A model generated the notes under the pieces. It searched no databases. It had not been told where the DNA came from and saw only the letters and a program-made list of their open reading frames with translations. This document shows, one piece after another, positions 20,501 through 31,450 of a stretch of 64,000 bases of DNA. Position numbers and translations under genes: made by a program. Numbering within the stretch: the stretch's first letter is position 1; each line of letters opens with the position of its first letter. Source of the stretch: Xenorhabdus yunnanensis (GTDB lineage Bacteria > Pseudomonadota > Gammaproteobacteria > Enterobacterales > Enterobacteriaceae); the NCBI RefSeq assembly GCF_028598805.1, contig NZ_JAQRFI010000018.1:1-64000 (forward strand), in the 5' to 3' direction.

Positions 20501-23500
20501 CTGGTTATCGATATTCTCGTCAGCGTTCAGGGTCAGTGCCTGAGCGGCCGACAGTGTGCCGCCGCTGTTATCAATGCTACGGGCGGAGACATCAACCTGT
20601 TTGCCGCCTTGCAGGCTGCCGCCGTGGTTATTCCAGTGACCGTCAGCATGGATATCCAGAGTATCATCGGCCTGAATAAGTCCGTGCTGATTATCAATGT
20701 CCTGATTGATCTCAAGCTGCAGATGCCCCTGACTGACAATCTTGCCTTTCGTGTTCGTCAGCGTCTGTGCTGTCAGTTCCAGCGCTTCGCCCTGGATATT
20801 GCCGGACTGGTTATCGACGCTGCCGGCCGCTTTCAACGTTAGCGCCTGATCGGACAACAGTTTGCCCTCGCCGTTTTGGATATCACCTCCCGACGTCACG
20901 CTCAATGCGGACAGCCCCTGCAACGTGCCACGCTGGTTATCGATATTGCCCGTCGTGTTCACGGTCAGCGTTTGTTCAGCCAACAGTTTGCCGTCGCTGT
21001 TATCGATGCGCTGCGCGGAGACATCTACCTGTTTGCCACCTTGTACGGTTCCGCTGCGGTTATCCCAGAGGCCCTGGGTGCGAATATCCAGGGCATCAGC
21101 CGCATCGAGCAGTCCGTGCTGGTTATCAATCGACTGATGACTATCAAGCAGAAAATGGCCTTTACTGACGATCTTACCCTGTGCATTGTTCAGGTGCTGC
21201 GCCATCAATTGCAGCACTTCGCCCCGGATGTCGCCGGACTGGTTATTGATGTTGTCGGCGACGTTCAGAGTCAGCTTTTGTTTGGCCGACAGTTTGCCGC
21301 CACTGTTATCAATGCTACGGGCGGAGACGTCAACCTGTTTGCCACCTTGTAGGGTACCGCCGTGGTTATTCCAGTGGCCGTCAGTGTGGATCTTCAGAGC
21401 CTCATCAGTCTTAATAAGTCCGTGCTGATTATCAATGTCCTGATTGATCTCAAGCTGCAGATACCCCTTACTGACAATTTTGCCTTTCGTATTCGTCAGC
21501 TTCTGTGCTGTCAGCTCCAGCGCTTCGCCCTGGATATTGCCGGACTGGTTATCGACACTGCCGGTCGCCTTCACGGTCAGCGCCTGGCCGGACAACAGAT
21601 TGCCCTGGTCGTTTTGGATATCGCCCCCCGATGTCACGTTCAATGCGGACAGCCCCTGCAACGTGCCGCGCTGGTTATCAATGCTGTTGCCCGTGGTTAT
21701 GGTCAGCGCTTGATCCGCCAACAGTTTGCCGTCGCTGTTATTGATGCGCTGCGCGGAAACATCCACCTGCCTGCCGCTTTGTGCGGTTCCGCTGCGGTTA
21801 TCCCAGACGCCCTGGGTGCGAATATCCAAAGCATCAGCCGCATCGAGTAATCCGTGCTGGTTATCAATCGACTGATGACTATCAAGCAGAAAATGGCCTT
21901 TACTGACGATCTTACCCTGTGCATTATTCAGGTGCTGCGCCGTCAATTGCAGCACTTCGCCCCGGATGTCGCCGGACTGGTTATTGATGTTATCGGCAGC
22001 ATTCAGGGTCAGCTTTTGTTCGGCCGACAGTGTGCCGCCACTGTTATCAATGCTACGGGCGGAGACGTCAACCTGTTCGTTGCCCTGAGCGGTGCCGCCG
22101 CGGTTATCCCAGTGACCATCGGTGTGGATTTTCAGTGCATCATCGGCCTGAATAAGTCCGTATTGATTATCAATATCCTGATTGATCTCAAGCTGCAGAT
22201 GCCCCTGACTGACGATCTTGCCTTTCGTATTCGTCAGCATCTGTGCTGTCAGTTCCAGCGCTTTGCCCTGGATATTGCCAGACTGGTTATCGACGCTGCC
22301 GGCCGCTTTCAACGTCAGCGCCTGATCGGACAACAATTTGCCCTGGCCGTTTTGAATATCGCCCCCTGACGTCACGTTCAATGCGGACAGCCCCTGCAAT
22401 GTGCCGCGCTGGTTATCAACAGTGCCCGTCGTGTTCACGGTCAGAGCTTGTTCGGCCAACAGTGTGCCGTCGCTGTTATCGATGCTGTGCGCAGTGACAT
22501 CCACCTGTTTACCACTTTGGGCGATCCCGCTGCGGTTATCCCAGTGACCCCGGGTGCGAATATCCAGGTCGTCAGCCGCATCGAAAAGTCCGTGCTGATT
22601 ATTAATTGCCTGCTGGGTATCAAGCTTCAGCTGTCCCTTGCTGACGACCTTACCTTCCGTATTCGTCAGGTTCTGTGCCGTCAGCACCAGTTCTTTACCC
22701 CGAATGTTGCCGGACCGGTTATCGATGCTGCCGGCCGCTTTCAGGGTCAGTGCTTGATCGGCCAGCAGTTTGCCTTGGCCGTTTTGGATATCGGCCCCTG
22801 ATGTGATGTTGATTACTGACTGACTCTGCAGTGTGCCGCGCTGGTTATCGATATTACCCGTCGTGTTCACGGTCAGCGTTTGTCCGGTCAACAGGGTGCC
22901 GTCACTGTTATTGATATGGTGAGCGGAGACATCAACCTGCTTGCTGCCTTGGGCGGTGCCGCCGCGGTTATCCCAGTGGCTCTGGGTACGAATATCCAGC
23001 GCATCAGCCGCATCGAGCAGCCCGCGCTGATTATCAATTGTCTGCAGGATGTCAAGCTTCAGGCGTCCCTTGCTGACGACCTTACCTTCCGTATTTGTCA
23101 GGTTCTGTGCCGTCAACAACAGGTGTTCACCCCGTATCTCTCCGGACAGATTATTGATGCTGCCGGAAGCCTTCACCGTCAGCGGTTGTTCAGACAACAA
23201 CTGACCTTTGGTGTTATTGATATCAGCGCCCGACGTAATGTCCAATGCCGATTGACTCTTTAACGTGCCGCGCTGGTTATTCAGGCTGCCGATATCAAGC
23301 CGCAGGTTGCCGTTGTTACCCAACAGACCGTCGGTGTTGTTCAGCAATCCGGTCACCCGCCAGTGTTGCACCGTCTTTTCAAACGCCACCAAATGCCCCT
23401 GCTGGTTGTTCAGGGAACCGGCATTCAGGCTGAGTTGTGGCGCTTCAATGCGGCCGCCGGTGTTATCCAGCGCCCCGGCCAGCGCAAAACGGCTTTCCCC

Positions 23501-25057
23501 GACTCCTGTCTGAGACCAGACCGCCTTCTGGTTGAACAGATTATTGGCATCAATCTCCCAGCGACCAACAGCTACCCGTGCCTGTTGCGCGTCAATATCG
23601 CCCGGCGTTTTTACGGTCAACTGCTGACTGTCAATTTTTGCCTGTTGCAGGGCAACGCCACCGGCTTGTGCGGCAATCTCAGCACTGCTGGCCGCCAGTT
23701 GGCTTTGGCTGATATCCACCCGCTGGCCAGTCACTTTGATATTACCCAGACTGAGCAAATGGCCGTTGGCCTGAGTATTCTCCTGACTGTTCAGTGTCAG
23801 ATTCGCTTTATGTTTCAGCGTACTGTTAATATCGCTGCCGGCCAGCAAATATCCGCGGCTCTGAATGCCCCGAGCCGACGTCAGCCGGATATCACCCACG
23901 GCCGCCAGGGTGCCGGACTGCTGAATATCACCGTCGCGGCTCTGTACCGCAAGCTGCCCGCCGCTGTGCAGTTTACCGTGATGTTCAAGCCCATTCCCGG
24001 CGGTCAGGGTGATATCCCCTCCCGCCTGAGTGATAGCTTCCTGCTCCCCCGATTGCCAGCTCAGCCGGCCTTCGCTGCTGACAGTCAGCGTTTTCCCCGC
24101 CTGCAAATGTCCGCCCTGATTACGCACCCCGACACCGGCTTCCGTGCCTATCATGCGGATATAACCGCTGTACATGCCGCCCATCTGCCCCATATCTATC
24201 GCCAATTCGGGCTTTTTGCCCTCCGCAGCCAGCGGCGTCACTGTTTTGCTGTCCACACTGATGCGATTACGCCCTGCCACCACGGCGATCTCTTCTTTGG
24301 CCCAGACGCCGGCATTCAGCTTCACGGCCCGCGCCAGAATATCAACATACCCGGCATCGTGGCGCGGGTCACCATTGAGCCCGCCGCCCTCAATGCTCAC
24401 CACACCCCGCTCGACTTGATACCCCGCCAGACTGCCGTCGGCGTTCAACTGCGGCTTCCCGGTGGTCAGGGTCATCCGTCCGGCATTGATGGTGCCACAA
24501 CCGTTGCACACAATCCCCGACGGGTTGGCCACAATCACCTGCGCCCGGCCGCCGGCCACTTCCAGAAATCCCCGCAGCTGGCTGGGCTTATCGCTGTTGA
24601 CCTCATTAATAATAAACCGGGCCGGCACCGCGTTCGGATCGAGGCGGGGATTACCCTGTATTATTCCGGCCAGTTGGGTAGAAGTCATCAACGACGAGTT
24701 ATTAAGGATAGCGCCTCGCTGGTCGACATCGAACTGCTGATAGGGGTTATGTGATACGCCGGCCTGATTGGGCGCATTGATATTGACCTGCGGCAGGCCA
24801 TTCTGGGTTGTTATCACTTCCGGACGCTGAACAGGGGCTACCTGCCTGTCAGCGATAATACCGTCCGCCAACGCCTGTCCGGCAAACAGTGCTGCCCCCA
24901 GCAGCCATACCGCACGGCGTACCGTCACCCACAAGCGCGATGCACCGATACCACGACGCTGCCCGGGTGCGGTGCTGCAACTGCGGGCCAGTTCCGATAC
25001 CACCTGCAATTCACCGTGCGTGCGGCTATAGATAAGGCAATAACACTGTTTGTTCAT
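11504..25057 (-). CDS. cdiA: Giant TpsA/CdiA-family contact-dependent inhibition protein
   Basis: The 4517-residue exoprotein is secreted by the TpsB partner encoded upstream. Residues 1-66 are an extended signal peptide (ESPR type, basic stretch then [14 protein letters not shown]). The TPS secretion domain (~67-320) contains the [11 protein letters not shown] element. A very long FHA-1 repeat block follows, including four copies of a 246-residue superunit (~690-1670). A Tyr/Trp-rich segment with no FHA repeats (~2440-2640) sits where CdiA proteins carry the receptor-binding region. Next come four 21-residue repeats (~2773-2854), FHA-2 repeats (~3150-3900), a pre-toxin domain with [18 protein letters not shown], and AIENN at ~4220. 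The last ~295 residues are the entry region with four Cys and the toxin. Toxin chemistry is unknown; the small membrane immunity protein points to a membrane-acting toxin. A simple adhesin/haemolysin is less likely because of the VENN junction and cassette array. Confidence 0.85.
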   Translation of the reverse strand: MNKQCYCLIYSRTHGELQVVSELARSCSTAPGQRRGIGASRLWVTVRRAVWLLGAALFAGQALADGIIADRQVAPVQRPEVITTQNGLPQVNINAPNQAGVSHNPYQQFDVDQRGAILNNSSLMTSTQLAGIIQGNPRLDPNAVPARFIINEVNSDKPSQLRGFLEVAGGRAQVIVANPSGIVCNGCGTINAGRMTLTTGKPQLNADGSLAGYQVERGVVSIEGGGLNGDPRHDAGYVDILARAVKLNAGVWAKEEIAVVAGRNRISVDSKTVTPLAAEGKKPELAIDMGQMGGMYSGYIRMIGTEAGVGVRNQGGHLQAGKTLTVSSEGRLSWQSGEQEAITQAGGDITLTAGNGLEHHGKLHSGGQLAVQSRDGDIQQSGTLAAVGDIRLTSARGIQSRGYLLAGSDINSTLKHKANLTLNSQENTQANGHLLSLGNIKVTGQRVDISQSQLAASSAEIAAQAGGVALQQAKIDSQQLTVKTPGDIDAQQARVAVGRWEIDANNLFNQKAVWSQTGVGESRFALAGALDNTGGRIEAPQLSLNAGSLNNQQGHLVAFEKTVQHWRVTGLLNNTDGLLGNNGNLRLDIGSLNNQRGTLKSQSALDITSGADINNTKGQLLSEQPLTVKASGSINNLSGEIRGEHLLLTAQNLTNTEGKVVSKGRLKLDILQTIDNQRGLLDAADALDIRTQSHWDNRGGTAQGSKQVDVSAHHINNSDGTLLTGQTLTVNTTGNIDNQRGTLQSQSVINITSGADIQNGQGKLLADQALTLKAAGSIDNRSGNIRGKELVLTAQNLTNTEGKVVSKGQLKLDTQQAINNQHGLFDAADDLDIRTRGHWDNRSGIAQSGKQVDVTAHSIDNSDGTLLAEQALTVNTTGTVDNQRGTLQGLSALNVTSGGDIQNGQGKLLSDQALTLKAAGSVDNQSGNIQGKALELTAQMLTNTKGKIVSQGHLQLEINQDIDNQYGLIQADDALKIHTDGHWDNRGGTAQGNEQVDVSARSIDNSGGTLSAEQKLTLNAADNINNQSGDIRGEVLQLTAQHLNNAQGKIVSKGHFLLDSHQSIDNQHGLLDAADALDIRTQGVWDNRSGTAQSGRQVDVSAQRINNSDGKLLADQALTITTGNSIDNQRGTLQGLSALNVTSGGDIQNDQGNLLSGQALTVKATGSVDNQSGNIQGEALELTAQKLTNTKGKIVSKGYLQLEINQDIDNQHGLIKTDEALKIHTDGHWNNHGGTLQGGKQVDVSARSIDNSGGKLSAKQKLTLNVADNINNQSGDIRGEVLQLMAQHLNNAQGKIVSKGHFLLDSHQSIDNQHGLLDAADALDIRTQGLWDNRSGTVQGGKQVDVSAQRIDNSDGKLLAEQTLTVNTTGNIDNQRGTLQGLSALSVTSGGDIQNGEGKLLSDQALTLKAAGSVDNQSGNIQGEALELTAQTLTNTKGKIVSQGHLQLEINQDIDNQHGLIQADDTLDIHADGHWNNHGGSLQGGKQVDVSARSIDNSGGTLSAAQALTLNADENIDNQSGDIQGEHLQLTASRLDNTKGKVISKGRLKLDIRQAIDNRHGLFEATDALDIRTQGNWDNRNGIAQGGRQVDISALHINNSDGKLLADQALTVNTTGTIDNQRGMLQGLSALHVTSGGDLQNGEGKLFSEQQLTVKAAGSIDNQSGYMQGNYLQLTAQHLKNTLGNLVSLGNLQFDIQQSINNQQGFIEAGDTLDIHTDGHWDNRGGTAQGGKQVTVSTHSMDNTGGKLQSVGDLTLNSTGDIINQAGKLSAQQHLHWQGGTDSLLNNDAGTLFSEGRMSLWGGQLTNREKGEIRGKQGVKLDLTGRWDNQGGKLTSSGYSTVNALSLLNAQGKIEVLDALDMRFTQTLDNSKGHIFSKLAQSLRAENILNTQGWTGTQRGWSATAERFDNQEGSVSSLQDATLAVSTLDNQKGTLVSAGALMLRSAQVINNQGGKISALKRLDVQGATEGSAAGRVLNAGGKLLSDGTLSVTALSLDNINGLIDSQQPVRLHLSGRLDNRGGKLQSNGAMQLDARSLLNAAGSINSKQQLGLRILELLDNTGGTLKSNGNQQISAEQVDNRQGVFNSLGAFEVTAGQLDNPDGTLISGGNGIYRINVINNQQGKIHGGGTLTFKGETINNQAGQLIATGAMRIDSQTLNNHGQGKITSQDTLAVHSDRVNNYDGGLLLGTTHTEVTARELNNTAGRLQSTRTLTLSNLDKLNNRQGMIRANGTLNLNAGIPSVLALFNQGGLVQSGEQLTVNTRALDNTGGTLLSQQGLTLAVQQDYTHRAGDTISSNGALTFSVGGLLTNLADWWLPGSLTINSAHFTNQGTLAGKILRLTTGTLRNEKRLEADSMTLTSDTLDNTDTVMGDTVTVRSRVIDNHGQNAVIAATERLDLQTRERMNNRDGSLIYSAGTLHLTSDDLIENKASGIEADGDVSIEANRLNNLREGLEIVRGAEKGETQWHRYNYYWRSYASGVNRDKNTMAPTTQRLMFRDDTAVENNRYGTLLAIDAAGKRAQVRVKDHLGQPYELWIHYLALKPGRDGSYDMTFYETRGHRQNTVPTPYHNTVWREHNRGRLEQWDPEKHLDIANVPFVDDYNNFRERSATGTVTRDKLVSEGIGAHILAGGNMTLRITGKLLNDASTVSANGDLVTTGDGEITNRAYSVNERREEFLVDHYDRDTRHWYPEHHSDETVALATIDAIMTGHGDVAIHGAKLENTTVNPAQISVVEAAQKAAEAERAEWARNPLAVTVEGVEWQAQDSQLVLANRLLTPLKRRLTSVDLPHLSDDQLLTLLKRELTPIDQPRLSDDQLLTLLKRELTPADQPLISDEQLLTLLKRELTPADPPLRPIEHPLTPAELALTSQQKLDRVATFVPNNGLFRQHPAEGSPYLVVTDERFTSRTRFISSDYLLQRVGYDPAQVHKRLGDGFYEQRLVREQILKLTGRPSVRGEDAMAQYQTLMNNGTKVANDFRLVPGVALTPAQIAALQQDIVWLVSETVETAGGPQTVWVPKVYLANTTLRLTGQGALIGGGNLQLSANSLTNAGNLFAERALNIDTAQFLHQGGDIRAERIDVQAESLTLSTNLQDALRQASMSAQELSLRGGDIQLRGAKLEATRHLNLSARDNLDITAARSTTTGNIAVIAGAMGNRTSDGMEEAGQRMATVSGEWQQAQGSTLNAGGNLSLRAGQNITLQGSQAKAGGTVQVQAGGNVNLLAETTTHSTQLEANSRTSSVSNRREEDRLHLSTLSGDRGVTLQAGENLTAEGAQVDSRSGHIGLDAQTVIIKEVRQRVADQDSERKREGSTNSRREMESVSEHSVGSTFSGRDGVSVMAREGDITVTGSTLHSEQGALELQAKQDITLNSASESDYQFSASSANKKGVLSKSSSHTVQEDRVTREQGTLLSGDSISITAGNDLSVSGSAVAGDKDVTLQAGNNVAITAATETESHYLLEEKKKSGLLSSGGMGFTVGSQSTRHQVNEDGITQSQSVSTVGSSQGNVNITAGNRVQVGGADLVAGQDISITGDSVQIDPGQDKRRREETFESKQSGLTLALSGTVGSALNTAVSTAQQARTEGDGRLKALKGTQSVLSGAQGYQAWQLSQAGSAKADAINQAGGNAEKPTDTTGIQLSYGSQSAKSETRTEQTQSQDSQLNAGRDIRITAKGDNAQADSGNIQIAGSSLKAGRDVTLDAKRDIVLQSAENTQTTRGENSSQGGSVGVGLTAGQGGYGIKFSASVNKGKGHETDDGVTHSETLIDAGNQVSLKSGQDTTLKGAQVSGEKVTADIGRNLHLQSEQDKDNYDAKQENASAGASFTYGSMSGSASVNASRDKIHSQFESVNEQTGVFAGKGGFDIKVGEHTQLDGAVIASHADKDKNRLETGTLGFSDIENKAEYKSEHQSVGISTGGAVGSQLVSNMASNMLAGTNKSDSKSSTTHAAVSDGTIIVRDADKQKQAVSDLSRDTDNAANSLTPIFDKEKEQRRLAQAQAIAQIGTQVLDIYSTHEAIKATKTATEKLKDPQTQQALKQQAEAQLRQENGEITAESIADRAHKIAYDAALKAQGAEVGGGQRQAVTAVVTVLQGLAGGDIKAAIAGGAAPYLANAVKELTYGGKPYEQLTAEEKATNLVAHAILGGVIAEMKGGSASAGAVGAANGELAASAIAGVLYAGKTMDELSPDEQEKVSNLSTIAGGLAAGLATDSTAGGISGAQTAKNAIENNFLHEDESRRFDKELAECKAKGGDCGAVIQKYLDISNKNSAELEEKCKGGGITCVTYEEIIQANTNVALDEGSLQIRLSEKLKDPDAIKIVQYLNGKDLQFLKDNITTSNRVAAVALDPTSWPVMVFGAKAMIQGAKGKEQLLAAGVTSSVNAAIQYGTTGEVKLSDVIGAGVVGAITAGKSYNPTVTWNAVGGYYTAEIKGDDPFLNAIISKGGASAGYAVGNVIKVPMEKVLNPISKQLEWEPIGIWTITRPVKQSSVPSIAGNVGDSVTSSIFNDSMGQAIKDKEQKNEKK
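12000..12395 (-). repeat. Entry-region segment present in three near-identical copies
   Basis: About 390 nt ending at the VENN junction occur here in cdiA, again at about 9590-9973 (cassette 1) and about 10860-11250 (cassette 2), with only scattered single-base differences. It encodes the four-Cys entry region plus a shared helical stretch. It is the obvious substrate for homologous exchange between cdiA and the silent cassettes. Confidence 0.8.
16496..16738 (-). repeat. Four tandem 63-bp repeats in cdiA
   Basis: Each unit encodes 21 residues of the type [21 protein letters not shown]. The outermost units are more diverged than the inner two. They lie between the presumed receptor-binding segment and FHA-2 and look like a charged helical spacer. 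Confidence 0.75.
20050..23000 (-). repeat. Four tandem 738-bp superunits in cdiA FHA-1
   Basis: Two independent landmarks recur at exactly 738-bp spacing: one at 20171, 20909, 21647 and 22385, the other at 20383, 21121, 21859 and 22597. Each 246-residue superunit is itself built from shorter FHA repeats of the DNQ-G-L/DNRGGT type. A related partial unit follows at a 432-bp offset (23029). Confidence 0.85.
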
Positions 25058-25124
25058 AAATCAGTCCGTCCAGATCAAATAAATAAACGCAATATTTGTT
25101 TGTGATTAAGGGTGAGTGTGGTTA

Positions 25125-26861
25125 TCAGATTTCCAGATTGAGGCTGAAACCGCCGCTCACACCCGGGGTGTGAAAACCGGCGGGCTGGTAAAATGGCACC
25201 CCGGCAAACAGATCATAACTGAGCCGGTGCCACAGCGTGCCGCGCACACCCAGGGCACCGCCCGCCAATTGATGCCCGACGAGATGACGGGTGCCCGGTC
25301 CATCCACACGGCCATAATCCACCGCCCAGTAAAGCTCGTGACCGCGCGACAGCACATTCCAGGCCAGCTCATTACGCCAGAGCAGCCCTCTTTCACCGGA
25401 CAGCATCTGCTCGCCGTCAAACCCGCGCACGGTATAACGCCCGGCAATCGCCAGCCTGTCCTGCGGTGTCAGCGGGTTTGCACTCCATTGCCAGCGCACT
25501 TTGGTGTGATAACGCCAGGGCTGTGTGCCCCATTTAAAAGGCACATTCAGGCCGATATCCCCCAGAGCCATTCCCGTGCGGGCACTGCCTCCGTGATAGG
25601 CTTCTTCCGGTGCCGGCAGCGCACCGAAGGCGCCGGTTCCCCGCCGCCAGTTGATGCCTGCATCCAGCGTGATGTCGCCGAAGTAACTGCGCTGGCTTAA
25701 GCCTAACTCCCAACCCGCAGTACGGCGGTGTTGTTGTGCTATTTCGATATTCCCCACAGCATTGGTGGAATGGCGGCGAAAAACCCGCAGATTGAGCGTG
25801 GTCTTATGCGACTGATTGCGAAATAACAGTCGGGACACAGTGAATTGGGCATTCTCGCTTTTGCCACTGTAGGTCAGGATTTCGTTCGCGTTGGCGATAT
25901 TCTGGTGATAGGTGTAGTCGTTGTAGTTGGCAGAAAACGCCCAGTAACCGAGCGGGAAGACGTAGTTAACGGTACGGGCGCGGTTACCAAAGGGGCCGGG
26001 CTCAAACAAATCCTTACCGATGTTGGCATAGAACAGATCGTTCTGGGCAAAAGGCGCATCAATCGCCAGCGTCACCGACCCCAGATAGCGGCCAGTGCTT
26101 TGGGCTCCGCTGTCATCGAGTCCCAGACTGAGCCGGAACAGGCGCCCCTCTTTCCAGCTGATCCGCAGGTCACTGGTTGCCTCCTGCTGACCGGGTTCGA
26201 TTTTAATATCGGCCTCAACACTGGGCACCCGTTTGAAATTTTCCAGCGCCTGCTCGATATCGCGCAAATTCAGGATATCCCCGGCGGTAGCGGGCATGGC
26301 ATTCCACAACCGCCCACGCCAGGACACCGGCTCATCAAAGCGGATATTAGCAATACGGCCGGGCTGGAGCGTCAGCGTCAGCACACCCCCGGTCAGATCC
26401 TGCTCCTGCACCATGACACGGGTGGTGACATAACCTTTGGTCAGAATGGCATTTTGCACCTTGTTATTAACCAGCAAAATCCCCTGCCCGCCCAGGCAAC
26501 GCCCTTTGGCATCCCCTGCCGCGTCCAGTGCCCACTGAAAACGGCGAGCGGAATCGCCTTCCAAACGTAAGGTATTGATCGTAAAACAAGGATGTTCATC
26601 CGCCGGATAATCAGACAGGCGCACGCCGGGGCGCGTAAGCCGGATATCGCTATCCGGTGTCTGTTGCTGCTGTAGCGCGTGCTGCCTTTCCTGCTGCCGG
26701 AGTTGCTCCTGAGCATCCAGCGTGACTGCACGTTGTTCTGCTACCTGTGATTGCTGTTTTTGCTGAATAAAAGGCGGGTCATCGGCCTGAACAGGGGAAA
26801 ATGCGAGTACAGTCCATCCGGCCAGCCCGGCTATCATGTTGCGGGAAGTTACCGTTGCCAT
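25125..26861 (-). CDS. cdiB: TpsB/CdiB outer-membrane two-partner secretion transporter
   Basis: The 578-residue protein is an Omp85-superfamily two-partner secretion pore. A signal peptide (~27 residues, ending VQA-DDPP) is followed by a Gln-rich helical segment (H1 plug helix and linker). POTRA domains come next (~90-245, with CFTINTLRLEG and LLVNNKVQNAILTKGY), then a C-terminal beta barrel. The conserved barrel motif VRGF is at about residue 478. It ends in an alternating hydrophobic strand (SLNLEI), as expected for an outer-membrane barrel. Its job is to recognise the TPS domain of the CdiA protein and export it. The gene lies 67 nt upstream of cdiA and is cotranscribed with it. Confidence 0.9.
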   Translation of the reverse strand: MATVTSRNMIAGLAGWTVLAFSPVQADDPPFIQQKQQSQVAEQRAVTLDAQEQLRQQERQHALQQQQTPDSDIRLTRPGVRLSDYPADEHPCFTINTLRLEGDSARRFQWALDAAGDAKGRCLGGQGILLVNNKVQNAILTKGYVTTRVMVQEQDLTGGVLTLTLQPGRIANIRFDEPVSWRGRLWNAMPATAGDILNLRDIEQALENFKRVPSVEADIKIEPGQQEATSDLRISWKEGRLFRLSLGLDDSGAQSTGRYLGSVTLAIDAPFAQNDLFYANIGKDLFEPGPFGNRARTVNYVFPLGYWAFSANYNDYTYHQNIANANEILTYSGKSENAQFTVSRLLFRNQSHKTTLNLRVFRRHSTNAVGNIEIAQQHRRTAGWELGLSQRSYFGDITLDAGINWRRGTGAFGALPAPEEAYHGGSARTGMALGDIGLNVPFKWGTQPWRYHTKVRWQWSANPLTPQDRLAIAGRYTVRGFDGEQMLSGERGLLWRNELAWNVLSRGHELYWAVDYGRVDGPGTRHLVGHQLAGGALGVRGTLWHRLSYDLFAGVPFYQPAGFHTPGVSGGFSLNLEI

Positions 26862-27180
26862 AGTAAATCCATCGGATACGTAATTATTATTAAACAGTAA
26901 TAAGGGGATTTTAAGATAAAGTATTATGGTCGGCGGAGCTTAATTATCAAGCCAACAGGTGACATATTCATCACAAAGGCGTGAATTCAGACTGTTTCAC
27001 TCTAAAAATGCAACAAAATGGCAATGAGTCAACAGAATAACAACACATTATGTGCAACATTAAGCAGATTAATTCGGGTCTTAAATTTAGCCAAAACAGA
27101 AATTAAACGAATATGACGAGAAAAGATGATGAATAGGTTATATTCAGAGTATTCCTAAGGTAATCACCCCGTTGAACGCT
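26862..27180. promoter_or_regulatory. Region upstream of cdiB
   Basis: This AT-rich gap separates the end of the ICE traG-like gene from cdiB and should hold the cdiBA promoter. I see no coding sequence or strong terminator. It marks the junction between the conjugation genes and the CDI cargo. Confidence 0.4.
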
Positions 27181-28698
27181 TTAGCGCTTACCGCCGGATA
27201 GGATTTTCTGCATCACCATCTGCCCGAACATGCCCGCAGATTGCCTGACCTGCCCCACGCCCTGACTCATCATGCCGGCCATATCCCCCATCCGTACACC
27301 GGCCCAGGCCAGTGCACCCAGCCAGACCATCGGCAGCACAATAAACAGCGTACCCATCACCAGCCCCATGATTAAATCATCCGAGGTATTCTGAATGCCG
27401 GCGAGATTGAACAGGCTGTGGGTCTCTGAGCCGTACAGGGCTTCCAGCAAATGGCTGTCCAGCCAGCGGGCGGTTTCCCACCAGAAGGTCAGGAAATTCA
27501 GGGCAAACACCGCAAACGTCAGCGTCAATACGGTCTTAAATTCATAGGCCGCAAATAACAGGATCAGCGGTATCAGGATATATAGGGCCATCAGGATCAC
27601 CGCCTGTATCATCGGCAGTGCCTGACGTACCGCATCGAACACCGGCATCCCGAGTAACCCGCCCAATAACGTGCCGGCCGAGGCACCTATCCGGTTGCCG
27701 GCATCCAACAGGGTGGGATCAGCATTGCCCCCATAGCCCGCATACACATAGCCTTCCTGAGAAACCGCCAGATTGACCGGACTGATCAGACGGCGGATCA
27801 CCGCTTCCTGGTATTCCTGCGTGTTTTTACCGAGCATTTTCAGTGCCGCCGACAAACGCAGCCATAATCCCGGATCGGCCTGAGCCAGTACCCGGTCTTT
27901 CAAGCCCGTTTTGGCGGCTGACCACCAGGCTTTGCAGGTCGGATATCCGCCCTGCCCGGTATAAGGCCGCCCATTGTCCCGGCTCGCCTGCCACAGAAAG
28001 TCAGCTCTGGGCGTGCGCGATTGCAGGGTTTGGTAATCCCCGGCTAAAAACGTGCGGCTGCCCAGCCAGTCGATATCATTCAGGGTAGCCGGATCGGGGG
28101 TTTGCCCCTGATCCCGTTGTTTCCACTGATACAGTGCCAACGCATAGCAATCGTGGGTGAAATCCTGTAACTCCGCCGCCAGTGCCGGATTGCTGATGCG
28201 GGTATGCTGCACCTCAAAGCGCACTTGCCGCAGATCCGGCCGGCAGGGAATGGCGGCCACCGCGGCCTGCGTCAGCCCCTTTGACAGCCGATGCACTACC
28301 GCCCACCAAAGGGGCACCGCCGCCGTCTGATTGTTCAGGCTGGAGAGCACCGGCGCATAACCTCGGTTATCCGGGGCTTTCGGTGTCCAGGTGCCACAAC
28401 TTTTAGCGCGGGACACGTCGTACTGGAGGGTACTGAGGCTGACATTGACCAGCGGCACACAACAGACCACCATCACGAAAAAAGCGCAGTACAGGGTGTT
28501 TTCAATCCGGGCCAGTGATTGCAGGCCGCGATGGCCGTCCTCTTCACTGTTTTCCCTGACTTGCAGCCAGATAGCGATCACCTTGATCACTAAAGGCAGT
28601 GTAAACAGCCCGGTCGCTATCAGAATGTGCCATAACCCGTTATTGACCACCCAGCCAAGCAGGGTCAGAAAATATTCCAGATAGCTGTTGGTGGTCAT
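27181..28698 (-). CDS. traG: Conjugal transfer protein TraG, N-terminal-domain type
   Basis: The 505-residue inner-membrane protein matches the TraG N-terminal family found at the end of the ICE transfer operon. Membrane segments lie near residues 15-42, 68-90, 345-400 and 430-470, around a large periplasmic part with conserved Cys and Trp residues (CGTW, CRPD, CKAWW). TraG proteins act in mating-pair formation and, in F-like systems, in mating-pair stabilisation and entry exclusion. The start overlaps the stop of the next upstream gene by 4 nt, so it is translationally coupled. The frame looks intact. Confidence 0.8.
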   Translation of the reverse strand: MTTNSYLEYFLTLLGWVVNNGLWHILIATGLFTLPLVIKVIAIWLQVRENSEEDGHRGLQSLARIENTLYCAFFVMVVCCVPLVNVSLSTLQYDVSRAKSCGTWTPKAPDNRGYAPVLSSLNNQTAAVPLWWAVVHRLSKGLTQAAVAAIPCRPDLRQVRFEVQHTRISNPALAAELQDFTHDCYALALYQWKQRDQGQTPDPATLNDIDWLGSRTFLAGDYQTLQSRTPRADFLWQASRDNGRPYTGQGGYPTCKAWWSAAKTGLKDRVLAQADPGLWLRLSAALKMLGKNTQEYQEAVIRRLISPVNLAVSQEGYVYAGYGGNADPTLLDAGNRIGASAGTLLGGLLGMPVFDAVRQALPMIQAVILMALYILIPLILLFAAYEFKTVLTLTFAVFALNFLTFWWETARWLDSHLLEALYGSETHSLFNLAGIQNTSDDLIMGLVMGTLFIVLPMVWLGALAWAGVRMGDMAGMMSQGVGQVRQSAGMFGQMVMQKILSGGKR

Positions 28699-29021
28699 TG
28701 CATTACCTCAATCGCGCCTGACAGGGCATATTCCCCCAGCAGAATAAACAACAGGCTGACCACCATCATCCGTATTAACGCGGCGCGGTGTGTCTTCTGA
28801 TATGTTGTCCGTTGCCAGATTTTCCAGCTACCCCAGGCCAGTACGGCATACAGGCACCACCGCCAGATTAACCAGGCTTCGCCGGTTTTTTCCATCCAGT
28901 GATGCAGGGCAGCGGCTTTTTCGGGATGAGTCAAGCCCAACCAGCCTGTCACTGATGTGATAATGATGACCAAGGTGATAATGAGGCTTACCCGGATGCT
29001 TTTTCTCACTAACTTTGTCAT
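28695..29021 (-). CDS. Small ICE membrane protein
   Basis: The 108-residue protein has three hydrophobic segments (about residues 10-30, 50-66 and 83-104). It lies between the PFL_4711 family gene and traG, where SPI-7-class ICEs often carry a short membrane protein without an assigned role. AAGGTGG precedes its ATG. It overlaps traG by 4 nt. No functional motif is recognised. Confidence 0.65.
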   Translation of the reverse strand: MTKLVRKSIRVSLIITLVIIITSVTGWLGLTHPEKAAALHHWMEKTGEAWLIWRWCLYAVLAWGSWKIWQRTTYQKTHRAALIRMMVVSLLFILLGEYALSGAIEVMQ

Positions 29022-29029
29022 GTGCCACC

Positions 29030-30469
29030 TTACCGCCGTTCACTGCTGGGCATTTCCAGCTGATAAAACCGCGCATCGCTATTGTCCGGCACCTGCTTTT
29101 GCGGATGAGCCTGAATACGGTGCGTGTCCCGCTCAATAATGGTCAGGATGGCGTTACGGGACAGTTCCCGTTTCAGCATCATTTCATTTTTCAGCGCATT
29201 GATTTCCCGATCCAGTGCCTCAATCCGCCGTTCCCCTTCGGCCAGTGCTTCCGGCTGGGCGGCCGCATTGGGTTCCGACATGCCGGTAATCAGCATACGC
29301 CGCATCAGCAATGCGGTCTCTGTGGTCTCAGCCATCGCCAGCTCGCCCGCCAGACGCGCGGTCAACGCGGCACTGTCCGGGTCTCGCTGCAATGCCTGGA
29401 TCACACCTTTGGTGACGGCCAGGCTACCGGTTTTCAGTCTGGTCAGATTGGCAGCGGTGGGTTTTTCCGTGCCATTGACCAGTTTCACCAGCTGTTCAGT
29501 ATTGGCTTTGGTGCCCTCTTCCAGCATCGGCGAAAAGCCGGTGCCGGCCACCGTCACGCCCGGCTGCTGCATTTCCCCACCGCTGGTGCATTCTGCGGCA
29601 TTGGCACAGGTACGGATAGCTCTGTCGCCCAGCACTTTTACCACCGCCTCCGCCGCTTCGGGGGCATTCTGGAATTGGATACAGGCACCGCCATCACACT
29701 GTTGATGGCTGACGGAAGCCTGGCTCAGTACCGGCAGGTGATTCATCATATTAAATCCCGCGCTGGCTAAATCACGGGTGGGCCGGATGGCATTTTGTCC
29801 CTTGCCCCCCTGCTTCTTCCCGCCAATCCACGGATGCCCGCTGGTGCCTGTGGCTTTGCTGCCGGCATTATTGACTCTTACCGCATCTGCATCCCCGCTG
29901 TTCACCTGTGTCTTATATTCCTGTAGGGCAGCCGATTGCGTCCATTTACTGTTTTGTGCAAAATCCATCATCCGTCGGGCCATGTTCTGGCAATTAAACT
30001 GGGCCTTGTCGTACGCCACATTGGCCTGCAAGACCCCATTGGTCAGCATGTCATACAGCCCCGGGTTGGCACGCTGAATGACCATGGCGGGTAAGCTGGC
30101 GACAGCGCCGGTGGCCCCCTGGATAACTTCACTCATCAGGTTCTTAAACCCCGCCGTAATGCCGTTTAACTGATTACCGACGGTAGTTTTTAAGTCAAAA
30201 TTGCCGCACATCAAATCGGAACTCCAGCCCAGCTCCAGTCCGCCCAGCAGGGTCAGGGAACGGCGGGTGGCCGGCTGTGAAATCACTGAGCCGCCCCCTA
30301 AGGTATAAAACAGCGTATCGGAGACCGCACCGGAGACATCGGCACCATAACCCAGCACACTGTTATTTACCTGCGGTAATGAGAGGGATACAACCGGTGT
30401 ATTACCCTGCACAGAAGCGGTTGCCAGCCCACTCAATACCAGCAATAACCCGTTTATTTTCGTCATCAT
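29030..30469 (-). CDS. ICE protein, PFL_4711 family (TIGR03755)
   Basis: The 479-residue exported protein has a short signal peptide (residues 1-22). Its conserved N-terminal region contains LGYGADVSGAVSDTLFYTLGGGS, CGNFDLKTTVG and NCQNMARRMMDFA, which are hallmarks of the PFL_4711 family. It is a TraH-like periplasmic component of the mating-pair apparatus. The C-terminal half is helical and contains RRIEALDREINAL, a probable coiled coil. It follows the interrupted TIGR03756 gene in the same operon. The frame is intact. Confidence 0.85.
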   Translation of the reverse strand: MMTKINGLLLVLSGLATASVQGNTPVVSLSLPQVNNSVLGYGADVSGAVSDTLFYTLGGGSVISQPATRRSLTLLGGLELGWSSDLMCGNFDLKTTVGNQLNGITAGFKNLMSEVIQGATGAVASLPAMVIQRANPGLYDMLTNGVLQANVAYDKAQFNCQNMARRMMDFAQNSKWTQSAALQEYKTQVNSGDADAVRVNNAGSKATGTSGHPWIGGKKQGGKGQNAIRPTRDLASAGFNMMNHLPVLSQASVSHQQCDGGACIQFQNAPEAAEAVVKVLGDRAIRTCANAAECTSGGEMQQPGVTVAGTGFSPMLEEGTKANTEQLVKLVNGTEKPTAANLTRLKTGSLAVTKGVIQALQRDPDSAALTARLAGELAMAETTETALLMRRMLITGMSEPNAAAQPEALAEGERRIEALDREINALKNEMMLKRELSRNAILTIIERDTHRIQAHPQKQVPDNSDARFYQLEMPSSERR

Positions 30470-30481
30470 TCATCCCTTATT

Positions 30482-31450
30482 TCAGATATCGGTACTGCCA
30501 AGAAAACGCTGCCCGCGACGCTGGCAACAACTGTAGGGTTGCCACAGGGCATAGGCCTGATTGCCGCTGTTTGCAGCCGAATGTTCCCCGTCAGGAAACA
30601 CCGCACAGGACGGACTTAACCGGGGTGATAATCGCTGCCATTGATGGTTCTGGGTGCCGGTATTTTCTGTCACCGGCCCGGGCGGTCAGTAGCCATCCGT
30701 ACGCTGTCCCTTCAGGGCCTGATAAACATGGGGTTGCCCAACGCGGGTGATAATATCCGCCACCCGCTGCGCCACCACGGCAGACGCCTTGTCATCATCG
30801 GTCTGATTGACAAAGCCTGAGCGCGGGTAAATATGACCCCACAGATTGGCGGCCATTTGGCTGCCCAGCTCCCGCTGGCCGGGAATAAGCGCTTCCGGGT
30901 AGAACGATTCCGGTAAACCGGTACGCCATGCCATCGTATCCAGCGTGCTGAGAAAATAAGGCACCAACGGGGTGGCAGCACTGCGGCAGGAATACCCGGG
31001 GATTTGCCCGCCTATCAGGCGGGTGGCGGGATGCCCGATGGCATCGGCATATTTAAAACGCAGACTGGTCCGGCGCTGGCCTGCCATCTGGCTATTATGG
31101 TGGCCACCGCCCGCAGTCAGGTGGGATAACGCACCGGTGACAGCATTTTCCAGTCCGCCGGATAACCGGCTGACCTGTGCCATTTCTGCCCACGGATTGC
31201 CGCCGGGGGCGTGATAGGTGGACACCACCACTTCGGGGAGGTAGTGAGTGACTTTAACCGACGTTTTTACCGTACAGCCATGCCAGGAACAAAACAGCCA
31301 GTAACAAATACCGCTGACCCGCCACTGGATACAGGATGGCGAGAGACTGCTGACCACAATCTGGGCGGTGTTGAGGGAGGCCTGCGCAAAGGGAGCAAAC
31401 GCCGCTATCAGCGTGATGACAACAGGAAAAGCAAGGCGTGGTGTCTTCAT
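30482..31450 (-). pseudogene. ICE protein PFL_4710 family (TIGR03756), in-frame TGA
   Basis: The first 254 codons encode a TraU-like periplasmic protein: signal peptide ending QAS, then Cys-rich CIQWRVSGICYWLFC and a YPRSGFVNQTDDDK region. Translation stops at TGA 30686-30688. The same frame continues without a shift to 30482 with PPGPVTENTG, SCAVFP and WQPYSCCQRRGQ, which are typical of the family C-terminus. The TGA sits where a Trp (TGG) is expected before PPGP. One G-to-A change therefore truncates a ~322-residue protein by ~68 residues, including conserved Cys. The next gene upstream overlaps by 4 nt. A sequencing error or readthrough is possible. Confidence 0.85.

Noticed and set aside
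20050-23000. CRISPR-like array
   Set aside because: The repeats are 738-bp coding superunits without short direct repeats and unique spacers, and no cas genes are present.
25845-26570. 241-codon plus-strand frame
   Set aside because: It is antisense to cdiB, whose protein has full signal peptide, POTRA and barrel features.
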